This document shows, one piece after another, positions 24,491-35,683 of a stretch of 64,000 nt of DNA. Each line of letters starts with the position of its first letter. Positions within the stretch are counted from its first letter, which is position 1. A model generated the notes under the pieces. It saw only the letters and a list, made by a program, of their open reading frames with translations. It did no database searches and was not told the origin of the DNA. The stretch comes from Tetraselmis striata (lineage: Eukaryota; Chlorophyta; Chlorodendrophyceae; Chlorodendrales; Chlorodendraceae): the NCBI GenBank assembly GCA_006384855.1, contig VCJN01000257.1, positions 20,148 to 84,147 of the forward strand, written 5' to 3'. The position numbers and the translations under genes were made by a program.

Positions 24491-24770
24491 CCTATTTTGC
24501 ACCGTGGAATTCATTTTGCACCGTAGGGTTTGTTTATACCCTAGTTCCCGGGTTTACTATCAGTACTTAAGACTCACTGGTGATGTAGCTTGGGTTTGTA
24601 GACCTTGGGTGCAGTGCAGCATTCATTAGCATGAAGGCCAGCCGCGACGCATATCCAATGTTGGTTTTGGAGCATTTTGTCCAAAATGGGACAAGATGAG
24701 GCAATGATATCAATATTTATTATGATTATTACATCCAGCGGCTAGCTAGCCACAAGACGTTGCTAATAGT
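24491..24770. other. Right border region of the viral element
   Basis: Immediately after the last viral gene the base composition falls and ATTTTGCACCGT occurs twice (24497 and 24515) within 20 bp. Host-like sequence follows. The exact junction and any target duplication could not be defined by eye. Confidence 0.35.
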
Positions 24771-25737
24771 TTATTCGTTGAGCATCCCCAACTCAAGCAA
24801 GTCCTTCTTCGTGGCTGCGTTAAACTTGACGACTCCGCCGGGTTTGCGTTGCGCTGGGGTGGTTGACATAATGTGGACGCAGTTGTTTCGTGGCTGGCTG
24901 ATTTGCCACCCAGTTTGCGCATATGTCTTCACGACTTGGACGCTTTCACCGTACCACTTCTTTCTGACCATGGTGCCGTTCTCGTTGAACACCTCTCGAC
25001 TTCCCGACGCGTCGTGGATGGCCTTCGCGTACGATAGGGGGACGGCTTCAACAAGCTTCAAAGGAAGCGTCAGGCACTTCTCCCAGCTTGTGTCAACTGG
25101 CTTCTTCCCTCCTTTTGTCTGCGCGTACAACCATAGGGGCATGAGGGGTTTGCCCTTTGCATCGGCATGGAAGGGCTCGTATACGGCCACGGTCAACGTG
25201 TCTTCGGTAGTCTCGCGCGACTTCACAAGCCCGATGACGAATCTCGACTCCCAATCACCAAGAGTTTCGGGACACTTGTCTTCCTCATGCACCTGACGAT
25301 GGCCAAGACCGCGAGCTATGTTAGTCCCGAGCGAGACACCACGCCATTTTTGTCCCAGTTGGGACAAAATAACAAGCAAGGTAGATGAACCAAATTGTTT
25401 TGTCCCGTAAAGGACAAAAATGACAAACAATGGGACTCACATCGGAGACGTCGATGACAACGAGGTTCGAGCCCTTTGCATCGCTGGGCGATGTGTTGTC
25501 ATGAAGCCTCTCCTTGGCGCCGGCGTGAACTCCCCGGAAGGCGCTGTCATCTTGAAGCACTTGAGCACGAACCTCGGCTTCAACGCGAGCGGCTTCGGCA
25601 TTGTTGAGGTCTGCGTTGGTAGCCATCGTTTGACGTGCCTCGGCGGGCGCGGTCTGCCCGTGCTCGCGCAAGAAGTCGTCAACTTCCTCTTTCCGTTGCG
25701 GCCAGAACCCGGAGAAAGCTGCATGTAGGTTTTGCAT
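24771..25737 (-). CDS. Two-exon hypothetical protein (272 aa)
   Basis: Exon 1 is 25737-25441 (ATG, 99 codons) and exon 2 is 25292-24771. The 148-bp intron has a GTGAGTCCC donor and a CATCGTCAG acceptor, phase 0. Exon 1 encodes an acidic, alanine-rich helix; exon 2 encodes a mixed alpha/beta region with WLYAQTKGGKKPVD and KKWYGESVQVVKTYAQTGW and no recognised motif. The intron contains TTTTGTCCCAACTGGGACAAAA, an inverted pair built on GGGACAAAA. It is just outside the viral element's right border and is read towards it. It could be a host gene or an ORF of another mobile element. Confidence 0.45.
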
Positions 25738-25749
25738 GTAGCCATCATA

Positions 25750-25920
25750 CTATTAGACCGTTGCCTCGTTCGAACTCCAAGGGGCTAATGCATCCACCGG
25801 GTAAACCCGGGACACATACGGGTCTGGACGATATTGGAATGCCCTGAAATAACAGAGCCGGGACGAATCGAACCGGGGACCTCCGGAGTAGGACATCACC
25901 GCTTTATACCGGGCGGACAG
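25750..25920 (-). repeat. tRNA-derived SINE, copy 3 (3' truncated)
   Basis: Reverse complement of the family seen at 1242 and 41345: head CTGTCCGCCCGGTATAAAGC, B-box-like CCCGGTTCGATTCG, then CCCGGGTTTACCCGG, ATGCATTAGCCC and GAACGAGGCAACGGTCTAATA, where it stops. It lies 13 bp upstream of the start codon of the two-exon gene. Confidence 0.65.
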
Positions 25921-26280
25921 ACAACGAGGTAGTGTAGTACTGTAGTGCGACTAGTAGTCCTCGTGCCTGTAGTTCTCGCGTAGTGTGGCAGCGACTAGTA
26001 CCCGTAGTCCCATATTATGGACTGGGGATTGCTACCCGCGTAAAAAAATAAGAAAAATCATTAGTCGCTATATGGGCTATCCGCAAAACCACCCAAAATG
26101 GCACTAGGAAACGCCCACCTGTGGTAAGAACTCTACAGAACAGTTGCGGGCATACCGCTGCGGGTACTTCAGGGTTTAGTCGCTAGCAGTCGCGCAATAC
26201 GAGCTGTATTTTACATGCTGAGCAATCCTTTTAGTCGCGCCATTAATAATAAATAGCCGGCTGTCGTGATATTACTGTCG
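25921..26280. other. Non-coding, rich in TAGTCGC/GTCGCTA motifs
   Basis: No gene. Short motifs such as ACTAGTAGT, TAGTCGCTA and TACTGCGAC recur here, across the foldback element that follows, and again at about 61900-62520, suggesting shared repeat ancestry. Confidence 0.35.
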
Positions 26281-27042
26281 TGATATGCTCGTCGCAATCC
26301 TTAGCGCTATCACACTAATCCTTGGCGGTAGCGCCTGGAACCCTTCTTCTACTTGCTGCACATGGGTACCCGAGTCGCTACTCGCTACTGCGACTCGCTA
26401 CCAGAGGCTTATCGCTCTTGTGGTCGCTTTATTTTACCGCCTGGCAGTCGCGCCATTGTAGGAGCCGTATTTTATATAGCGAGCGATCCTTATTATACGC
26501 TGATTAGCACCATTAGTAGCTGATTCGTACGTGCAGTCGCGCTACGACAGTATCTGCTAGCTACGGCGACTGTACTACTACCAGGGGCGGTAGTGGTACG
26601 GTAACTAATAATAAAAATTCCGCCGACAGGTACAGGTACGCGCACCTGCTACTAAGGGATAAGGATCACCACACGTGAAGATTTTTCGTACGTCGTCGCG
26701 CGGTGCTACATATATAGTGGCTATTATCCCCTTATACACGACTCCGGGTATGGGCAGTGGACTACTGGTATGGGTACTGCTATGGGCCTTACGCGACTAC
26801 CCGTACCAGGTATCGCTCGTAGATATTTGCCAATACCCCGTCCCGTACTGGTACCAGAAAGAGAATATTGTGGGCGGGTTAGTGAATCCAATTAGGGAAT
26901 CTTCCTACTCGCTGTAGTAACTGTAGTGCGCCTGTGTGTGTACTCGCTACCAGTAAAGCAGGTACTACTCGCTACACCTACTAGCGACTACACCTCGCTA
27001 CACCTACTGCTGGCTGTACTCGCTACGTGCAGCGACTGTTTT

Positions 27043-27348
27043 CGTCCCACTGATGACAGACCGTTTCGTCCCACTGATGACAAACCGTTTCGTCCCACTG
27101 AGGACAAACCGTTTCGTCCCACTGATGACAAACCGTTTCGTCCCACTGATGACAAACCGTTTTGTCCCACTGATGACAAACCGTTTCGTCCCACTGATGA
27201 CAAACCGTTTTGTCCCACTGATGACAAACCGTTTCGTCCCACTGATGACAAACCGTTTTGTCCCATTGATGACAGACCGTTTTGTCCCACTGATGACAAA
27301 CCGTTTCGTCCCGCTGATGACAAACCGTTTCGTCCCACTGATGACAGA
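27043..27348. repeat. 24-bp minisatellite, left arm (about 13 units)
   Basis: Units of CGTCCCACTGATGACAAACC followed by GTTT, with C/T and A/G variants (TGTCCC, GACAGACC). It is open in several frames because the unit is 24 bp without stops. Confidence 0.9.
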
Positions 27349-28841
27349 CCTATTTCCCTTGCAAGACCTTAAGTACTGCGGTTTAATTATGTTGTGTGCT
27401 TAACTACTGCGATTGATCAAAATGCTAAATAACCACTCATGACGGTCGATGTGTATGGGGGAGTACAGGTCAAAGCTCCACCTGCTCACCCTCCGCCCCC
27501 CCCCCCCTCAGTCCACCACCAAACGTCCCTACTAGTGCCGCCGCGGCGGCCTGACGAGACATGTAATACTACCTAGCAGGACCATGATACCGCTCGTCTC
27601 GTTCGGGCTTGTATTCCTGCCGACTTAGTTGCCTATCCAACTCGAACGCGGGCGTACATTACACCGCATCCGGAGGGGACCTGACCGAACTCGCCAGATC
27701 TGGCCGCAACACGCGTCGAGCAGGCGGGCATGTACTGTAAGCGCGCACAACTCACCTGGGGTGGCATCGTCCTTGTCTCCTTGGCGTGCCGAGAGGTGCG
27801 CCTGCTGATCAGAGACGAGCCCTTGCCAGTCTCGTTGTCGGCGACCTCACCGGAGTACTACTCCATATGTACTTTCTTTTCTCAACCTCCTTCCGATCAC
27901 AGGCACGCGCGTCGCAATCACACGAGTAGTCGCTGCGGCACGAACGCGGCGGTACTGTACTTGTGGTGTGTGACGCGCCCGATCCTAGATAGAGAAGAGG
28001 CCGTGCTTTCGACCGTCGCCATGCTGCAGCGTTGGGCGAGTGGTGGGGGCGGTGGAGGACGGTGATCTGTGGTGAGGAAGAGGCGGCGGATGATGACCGT
28101 TCTCGGACGGGCCGTTGACTGGGCGGCATAATCTCAAACTATGGGTAAAAATAATTGACCGAGCTGCTGATAGTTTTGTACTAGTACGTATACCGAAATC
28201 CAATCCAAGGAATATATCATCCCATACGGGAATATTATTGCCACGCTACTGTATACTCTCGTACCGGTATGACTCTCGAGTAGAGAATATATAATCCCAT
28301 ACGGGAGAACCAGTAATCGCAATTTATATTCGCAGTAGTTTGCCCTTTATATTCGACGCAGTGCAAAGTACATGTACGGAGGCACCTGATGACCACAACG
28401 AGGTGCACTATAGTGCGCGCGCGCGCGGTTGGTCTGGCAGGGGTCAGAGCGGCGGCAAACGGAAATCAGGTCATTTCCACCTCACCCTCACCGCTCCCGA
28501 CCCAGAACCCGCCGCTGATCTGCCGCGCCGGACCCAGCTACCGCCAGGATGGCGCAGCACAAGAACGAGCCTGCCAACGGGAAATAAGACAAGGATGACG
28601 CCACCCCAGGTGAGTTGCGCGTACAGTAGCTGCCTGCCTGCTCGACGTGTGATGTGGCCAGATCTGTCTCGTCGCCGCGGCGGGACTAGTGAGGATTCCT
28701 GGTGGTGGACTAGGGGGGGGGGGGGGGGCGACTCCCCTATACACATCGACCGTCATGAGTGGTTATTTAGCATTTTGATCAAGCGCAGTAGTTAAGCACA
28801 CAACATAATTAAACCGCAGTACTTAAGGTCTTGCAAGGGAA

Positions 28842-29226
28842 ATAGGTCTGTCATCAGTGGGACGAAACGGTTTGTCATCAGCGGGACGAAACGGTTTGTC
28901 ATCAGTGGGACAAAACGGTCTGTCATCAGTGGGACAAAACGGTTTGTCATCAGTGGGACGAAACGGTTTGTCATCAGTGGGACAAAACGGTTTGTCATCA
29001 GTGGGACGAAACGGTTTGTCATCAGTGGGACAAAACGGTTTGTCATCAGTGGGACGAAACGGTCTGTCATCAGTGGGACGAAACGGTTTGTCCTCAGTGG
29101 GACAAAACGGTTTGTCATCAGTGGGACGAAACGGTCTGTCATCAGTGGGACAAAACGGTCTGTCATCAGTGGGACGAAACGGTTTGTCCTCAGTGGGACG
29201 AAACGGTCTGTCATCAGTGGGACGAA
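28842..29226. repeat. 24-bp minisatellite, right arm (about 16 units)
   Basis: The reverse-complement counterpart of the left-arm array, with about three more units and a different order of variant units. The two arms have therefore changed independently in copy number since they arose. Confidence 0.9.
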
Positions 29227-30018
29227 AACAGTCGCTGCACGTAGCGAGTACAGCCAGCAGTAGGTGTAGCGAGGTGTAGTCGCTAGTAGGTGTATCGAGT
29301 AGTACCTGCTTTACTGGTAGCGAGTACACACACAGACGCACTACAGTTACTACAGCGAGTAGGAAGATTCCCTACTTGGATTCCCTAACCCGCCCACAAT
29401 ATTCTCTTTCCGGTACCAGTACGGGACGGGGTATTGGCAAATATCTACGAGCGATACCTGGTACGGGTAGTCGCGTAAGGCCCATAGCAGTACCCATACC
29501 AGTAGTCCACTGCCCATACCCGGAGTCGCTACAGGCAGTCGCGTATAAGGGTATAATAGCCACTATATATGTAGCACCGCGCGACGACGTACGAAAAATC
29601 TTCATGTGTGGTGATCCTTATCCCTTAGTAGCAGGTGCGCGTACCTGTACCTGTCGGCGGAATTTATATTATTAGTCACTATGGTTACCGTACCACTACC
29701 GCACTACCGCCCCTGGTAGTAGTACAGTCGCCGTAGCTAGATACTGTCGTAGCGCGACTGCACGTACGAATCAGCTACTAATGGCGCTAATCAGCGTATA
29801 ATAAGGATCGCTCGCTATGTAAAATACGGCTCCTACAATGGCGCGACTGCTAGGCGGTAAAATGAAGCGACCACAAGAGCGATTAGCCTCTGGTCGTAGC
29901 GAGTCGCAGTAGCGAGTAGCGACTCAGGTACCCATGTGCAGCAAGTAGAAGAAGGGTTCCAGGCGCTACCGCCAAGGATTGGTGTATAATAGCGCTAAGG
30001 ATTGCGACGAGCATATCA

Positions 30019-31176
30019 GCACAGCATCTGGTACCTGTAGTAGCGATATACAACATCCTGCTGTAGAGGTACCAGTAATAGGCGGCGGAACTATTCGCTT
30101 GGAAATAACGTATAATTCTAATTTATATTTAAAATAATATCATAATAAAAGGGTGGTAGTGTCATTGGCACCCAATGGGTGCACTCTTACTTTTGCCTAC
30201 GTCTAATTTGTGCGTACGTCTTGGGGCAGCGGCAGGTCAGGTGAGGGATGATGTCTTGGCGGTCGGGTTGGAGGGCATGAGCTTCACCATTCAGATCGGA
30301 GCACGGCCCGTGATCCAGCCCTACGACTGCGGTAACGACCTATGCTAGGTCCATAGTAGAATGATAATTTAATCTGGGCCAGCTAATTATACTCGTAGTC
30401 CGACTCTACTACCACATGTACCCATTAGCCACTACCTGTACTCGTGCATATATTACCGCGACGACGATCGACGATATATGATGAGCAGCAAGCGCAGTGC
30501 TGAATAATATGGTCCACTACTTCTTTAGTCATCGTCCATTTTGAGAGAGTTGCAACTGAAGTGCACTAACGGCCCTCGGACGAGGGACACTGGGAAGACG
30601 GGCCTTCAAATATTCAAATATTCATGTAGCCGTCCAAGACAAGGTGCCATGTAGCCAAAGGACCCCTAGGGGACGCGTCTGACAAAATAAATCCCCAGAC
30701 GGAACAATGATGCCGGCGACGGCTGATCGTGTGTGTTGCCATCGGCGAAGTTTCCGAGATACAACTCGTGCAGTACGCAGGCAAATACATGATATCTCCG
30801 CGGGATACATCATCCGCGGGATCATACAAGTAAATTATTCCAGTGTCCCCGTAACCCCACCCGCTGCGTGCCATGTCTTGACGACAACGTCGCTGGTCAA
30901 CTAGTGAGACCCTCCTCCGCCTACATGTGGCGGAACCACCCCAAGGTGCCTGCTCACACCGCGTTGGTGCTGAGTATTTATACAAATCCTGCATTATATT
31001 CATATATTATTACTATGTTGCCGTATTTAGTCGCTATTGTATAATATGTGAGTTACGGCGTATCAAAAGTACCGAAAGCATCCCGGGTGACATAACATAG
31101 CAATGCGATCAACATAAAAAAATATCGCCTCGTCGGTTTGCCACGCATTCAGGTCCCTGCTGCATGACTTCGGTGT
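30019..31176. other. No gene recognised
   Basis: AT-rich patches (30105-30150) and low-complexity sequence. I see no exon, RNA gene or repeat family that I can name. Confidence 0.4.
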
Positions 31177-31482
31177 ATGGTGGGACGATATATAATTCAT
31201 CCGACCCACTCGTTTACACAGAGGAACTTGAAGACGGTCCTTATCGACAACAACAAGACGCAAATCGTTGGGATGAAGTCCAGGATGACCTCATGGTTCA
31301 AAGAGAAGCCATGGGACGAGACTCAAAGACTGCGTCCAAATGACTTCGAGAAGTGGCGGGGTCTACCCCTTCCAATGACCGAGGAAGAGGAGAGGGGAGA
31401 GCGTGCAGCGGCGGAGAAGAGGAGACTCGAGGCGGCAGAGCGTCAAGGGAATTATTATGTGATCGAAGATGATGATATGTAG
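31177..31482 (+). CDS. Possible terminal exon, hypothetical
   Basis: An acceptor-like TTTACACAG at 31220 is followed by an open frame to a TAG at 31480. The peptide begins RNLKTVLIDNNKTQIVG and ends in a highly charged helix and acidic tail (NYYVIEDDDM). A second frame over the first 120 bp also looks coding-like, so the correct frame is uncertain. No family recognised. Confidence 0.3.
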   Translation: MVGRYIIHPTHSFTQRNLKTVLIDNNKTQIVGMKSRMTSWFKEKPWDETQRLRPNDFEKWRGLPLPMTEEEERGERAAAEKRRLEAAERQGNYYVIEDDDM

Positions 31483-32479
31483 TACAATTCCGCAAAAATA
31501 GCCGCTCATATGTTTTGTCCCGGCTTTGACGGAGTTTCAGCCCCCAACGGCACAAACTACTTGTAGCCATCACGCCCCACCCCCCCCCCCCCCCCCCCGC
31601 CCTTATTTTTGTCCCAGTTTGGACAGAGTTTCAGCCCCCGACGGCGCAAACTTCTTGTAATCATCCCGTTTCCTTCACTCTTTTGATTTGTCCATGTTTG
31701 GACGGAATTGGTTTCCCGACTTGGCACAAAATGAACCAACCGGCATTCATATTAGCTTTCAATCCCACAGCTGCCCCCAAACCCTAATTTAGACCTAACC
31801 ACAATGCACCGCGTGCCTCGGGGCAAAATAGGTTACATTACTGTTACAGCTTGTCTCCTCTCCCCGCCTGCGAGCTACCCACGCCCCCTTCCGCCGCCTC
31901 CCTCTACTGCCGTTGCCGCAGTAGTTTCGCTTGCGGTTGCTTGGATCCCGCCACTGCCGGCGATGGCGGAGCCAATTCGGCGCTGGTCTTTAAGGTGCGC
32001 TACCGTGCGCCCCATCTCCCCGCGGTCCGACATGATAGTCAATCACCGATAAACTGCATTGGACAACCATCTTGCCCGCGCGCCACGCCCACTCGACCGT
32101 GCGTCTGCGTTTACGAGATAGCACTAGTGATATACATGCATGCATGGCTACCTTTTGTTTTGTAGCCAACTTCTCCGTGGACAACCGGCCGCGTCCGGTG
32201 GTGTTGCGCAATATCCCGACGCTAGCGACAGGTTGCCCCCCGCACGCCATGTGAGGTTCGGTCGTGTCCCAGCTAAACGCAAGGCCGCGATTAACGGCCA
32301 TGTCGCGGAGCCGGCAGGGGACGCCGGACTCGCCACATGAGCAAAACAAAAAATGTTGAACACACCGCGGCGCCCTCGCGAAGGATGGAGCCGTAGCCGG
32401 GGGTGATCATGGGAAGGGTAGCAAGGTCGTCAAGGATGTTGGTGATGACGTCACCGGGAAGGGGGCGCGCCGCAACTCC
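31483..32479. other. No gene recognised; repeated 'tttcagccccc' block
   Basis: Two related blocks (31513-31565 and 31605-31660) share a TTTGTCCC...TTTGGACGGAGTTTCAGCCCCC-like core separated by a C run (31577-31598). The remainder, to 32479, shows no supported exon. Confidence 0.35.
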
Positions 32480-32996
32480 TCGCTAGTCTTGGGCTGACAG
32501 GATTTGAAGTGCCCGCTTCATGTCGCTGATGGATGGGCCGGTGGCCGGGGTGTCATCCCCACCGGCGTGACGAAGGAAGCTGTTGATGGCCAGGAGGTAG
32601 GGTTACAGAAGCCGGCGCCGATGGTGCCGCGCTCCGCAATCCAGGCGAGGTAGCGGACGCTACGCATACATGTAGACTCGGTGGAATGCAGAGGGGGGAT
32701 GCCTCCTCGTCGATGCAAAACTCGGCGAAGAGACGAATCTTGCCTTCGTAGTTGGTGTAGGTGCTGGCCACGAGCGAGGTAGTCAGCATATCGAGCACCT
32801 TGGCGCCCCAGTCGTATGTGCCGTAGATGGCCTCGATGCTGCCTCGCATGAACTCGCTCCAGGGCGCCTTCGCTTCGGCGTTGGCGATGAAGTAGGTAGG
32901 TGTCTTCGCGGTGCGGCGGACACACCGGAACGCGCCGTACGTTGCTGCCGGGCTAGAGGGTGGGCGCTCGTCGGGTGGTGTCGACATGACAAGGTG
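32480..32996 (-). pseudogene. Tyrosine recombinase core-binding domain fragment (DIRS/crypton-like)
   Basis: Read on the minus strand in three successive frames, the fragment gives LTTSLVASTYTNYEGKIRLF and FCIDEE, then SVRYLAWIAERGTIGAG, then (after a TAA where Gln would be expected) PYLLAINSFLRHAG and ISDMKRALQILSAQD. This is the usual layout of the SAM-like, core-binding domain of eukaryotic tyrosine recombinases (T-x-x-x-Y...F-x-x-F/Y-C...YL...Y-L-x-A-I). It ends before the catalytic domain. It is unrelated in frame and sequence to the viral integrase at 16814-18016. Most likely the relic of a DIRS-like or crypton-like element. Confidence 0.5.
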
Positions 32997-33510
32997 CGAC
33001 CCGAAGATGAAGCCATGACGGCAGTAGGGTACTGTAGCCGCTGACCTCGTAGCGAGCGTCGAGTGAGTACCATGCTCGTCTAGCTGCCCGTGAGAGGCCG
33101 CTGCGCTAACGGTGGGCGAAGAGGGTTAGCGCGGCTGGTCGGGGAGGCCGCGCCATAAAGGGGGAGTATGTGTAGACTCGCGATGTAGCGCCGGAGGGGT
33201 TGACCCAGACAAGGGTACATGGAGGATGACGGCTCGCGCATAAGGGTCAGTGATAAGGGAGTCCCGCTCATGCCGACGACTCAAGTGCGGCATTACTTGA
33301 AAGGCGCGCCAAGAGGCGTGTCCTCGACACGCAACTGCATGGGGTCGGCACGGCAGAGCACCCCATCATTCGGCCTTGTCGACAGAAGGGGCCTCGGCCT
33401 TCGTCTTGCCCTTACCGGAGTCCTTGGTGGCGTCCTTTGCAAAGGTGGCTCGTGGCGCTACGTCTCGCGCCCCGGGCATGTAGTCTTGAAGGGTTCGCGG
33501 CTGCCGCCGC

Positions 33511-34270
33511 CTAGTCGCGGTCGTTGCGCCGAAGGGCGCCGCCGAAGCGCTGGCGGGCGGTGGGTTTTGCGGCGCTAGAGATGTTGGCGTCATAGACGCG
33601 GTCCTTGTAGAGCTTCAATAGCTCGAAAAACTCGGGCGACCCCAGGGTCTCGGTGCCGGGGCGGAAGTAGCTCTCCCGTACGACGTCGAGCTCGAAAGTG
33701 TCGCCGTGGTGCATCGGTGTGCCCCACTGCTTGCGGAGATAAGCCAGACGGAGATGATGGCCGTCGTTGATGGCCTCCATGTTGTGGACGATGGCCTCAA
33801 GCCGCCGCCCGAAGGCTAGAGTAATTCCCTCGGTGACGCATGCCGCCGCCAACAGCTTACGCAAGTCGATTGTCGAGCCGGCGATGAAAGCCACGTAGCA
33901 CGCGTTGTGGTAGTATTCATATGCTGCCGGTTGGAGGCGGGGGTTGCCAAGAAGGTACCCGAGCACACGGTCGAGGGCGATGGGGAAGAGCCCGGGGCGT
34001 CGCAGACTATCGGGAGGCATCCCGTTCTCGAAACCAGGCAGAGCCGTGGCGATGGCGGTTTTCTAGTCAAGGTAGTGTGGTTCGCTTGAGCGGGCGAAGG
34101 GCGGACGGACGTCTTGGTCGTGACCAACACCGGCGCGGGACTCGTCCCCCGTCCCCCCCCCCCCCCCCCCCCCCCGGAATGGCGCCGTCCTCTTCACCGG
34201 CGACTGCCGGCGGCATAGGAGTCTCATGAGTGGTGAAGAACCGGGAGAGCTGCTCATGAATGAATTGCTT
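33511..34270 (-). pseudogene. Retroelement-like ORF, possible gag (low certainty)
   Basis: A 169-codon frame (34020-33511) with a helix-rich, coherent composition (for example YEYYHNACYVAFIAG and LRLAYLRKQWGTPMHHGD). Upstream, beyond a G/C run at 34157-34174, a second fragment starts MKQFIHEQLSRFFTTHETP. Position on the same strand and upstream of the recombinase fragment would fit a gag-like ORF of the same element. No zinc knuckle or defining motif is seen; function is not established. Confidence 0.3.
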
Positions 34271-35683
34271 CAATATTATATCTTCCGCCTTACGACGAGT
34301 CGATGAAGTATGCCTCGGTAGATGTTGTTCCGACGCCCCCGACAGCCGCCGCCTTGGGGATAGTCGACGGCGTCGACCATCTTGGGGGCGGTAGGTGAGC
34401 CGCTGCCAGACATCTCAAAGGGGTCGCCGGGAGAGAGACGCGTGGCGAAGAAAGAATAAAAGAAGAGCCTCGGCTTGACATGGTCATGTAGCAGCAGCGC
34501 GAGCGGAGGATGGAAGGTTTTGAACCGTTTCCGAAGGCCTGAAAACTCTGCATGGTCCGAAACCGCAAGTTCGTGTTGTCCGGGCAGGAAGCCATCATAA
34601 AACTAAGAGAGTGGTCCAGTGCAGCGGACAATGATGGTTTTATAAGATTTGATGTGTACGGGGTGACCGCCGTTCTCGCCGTGGGCGGCACGCAAGGTGC
34701 CGTACATCGGCTCTCAGTAACCAACGCACCAGTGAGTGACAAACCACCCGTGCTCAATCGCCAGTGTTCAAGCAGCAGTGCTAAACCACCAGAACCGGGT
34801 ACAGGTGTCGGCACCCGCATACCCTATGTGCAGGGAGGAAAAACGAAACCCCAACACAGCTCTAAACAAAAGCCAGGTACCTGTAGTAAGAATACCACCG
34901 CTTTCAAAGCATCAGTACTAAAAGATCAACAGCATAGCAAGCCGCTTTAAGGGGGCCCAGGAACCTGTACGGGTACCGGGCGCGCTTCGTCGTCCATCGT
35001 CGTCCATCTGCTGCTCACGGCATGCCTGTCGCCTGCGCGAGCCGTGCCCGCACTGCTGAAAAACCGTGACGCAACAGACTACAAGGTGTCTGCACGCTGC
35101 CGGGCCGAGACAATACGCCGGGTTGGGGGCGAGCCTACACAACTCAGCGGCGCTCTGGAGCCCGCAGCCAGGGCTAAGGTCAAGAGCAAACGCACGGCTA
35201 CCGTTCCTGGAAGGTGGGGTACACCCCGGTGCGTACAGGTACCGTACGCGGGGATCGCAACTCGCTTAGTAGGGCGCTGCGCGCTCCGCGTTGTAGTGTG
35301 TTGCCTGCGACCCACCTGCAGCTCATGGCGCACCCGTCAGGCGCGCCTTATTGCACTTTCACGGAGCCTCTCCACAGAGCAGCTCCACAAGGGCGCTCTC
35401 CTCGCAGGATAGCGGCTCACCCCGGCGAGCACTACGCGCGCGCGCCAGAGGGGGGGGGGGGGGGGGGGGGGGGGCAACGTGTGGTCCGTGTCAGCTCACT
35501 CGGACTCAGCTGACTAACTGGCGCTGTCGAGCAGCACAGGTGGAACTCGAGTGACAGAAAAGAACTACGCGGTCGCCTGCACCTGCATCTGCAGTAGCCG
35601 TCGGCACGGCAGCCGCAGCAGCAGTGGGAGTTGCGGTAAAGGCGAGCGAGCGGTTGTCGTTGATATCCGCGCCAGCGAGCGCG
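34271..35683. other. No gene recognised upstream of the SnRK2 gene
   Basis: Contains a long G run at about 35450-35474 and no supported exon. The 5' region of the kinase gene (35560-35683) is GC-rich with a CAG-like stretch (GCAGCCGCAGCAGCAGTGGG), probably 5' UTR/promoter. Confidence 0.4.

Larger units (their letters stand above)
11510..24540. mobile_element. Integrated polinton-like virus / virophage-like element
   Basis: About 13 kb in which nearly every base is coding or tightly intergenic, in sharp contrast to both flanks, and in which no intron is needed. It contains the TVpol-S3H replicase, tyrosine recombinase, A32-type packaging ATPase, penton-like protein, tail-fibre-like protein and DNA methyltransferase that together define PLV/virophage-type elements. 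Ten genes on the minus strand occupy 11560-23174 (with one plus-strand gene at 16028-16660), and three genes on the plus strand occupy 23194-24490. No major capsid protein gene is visible and no terminal repeats could be matched, so the copy is probably incomplete. The boundaries given are approximate. Confidence 0.8.
26281..30018. mobile_element. Foldback-type element with giant inverted repeats
   Basis: The left arm starts TGATATGCTCGTCGCAATCC at 26281 and the right arm ends with its reverse complement at 30018. The arms stay alignable for about 1.2 kb each (26281-27470 and 28731-30018), and more loosely to about 27870 and 28470, leaving a short centre. Each arm includes a 24-bp minisatellite. 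No transposase is encoded; the long open frames over the minisatellites are artefacts of a unit that is a multiple of three. Structure matches foldback elements or long-TIR non-autonomous DNA transposons. No clear target-site duplication was found. Confidence 0.8.

Noticed and set aside
11430..24560. Terminal inverted repeats of the viral element
   Set aside because: I compared the sequence around 11430-11560 with the complement of 24480-24560 and found no convincing match.
27043..27348. CRISPR array
   Set aside because: Units are contiguous 24-bp tandem repeats without unique spacers, in a eukaryotic context.
26926..27403. Open frames with FRPTDDKP or RFVPLMTN repeats on both strands
   Set aside because: The 24-bp minisatellite unit is a multiple of three without stops, so all such frames are artefacts; the same occurs at 28792-29341.
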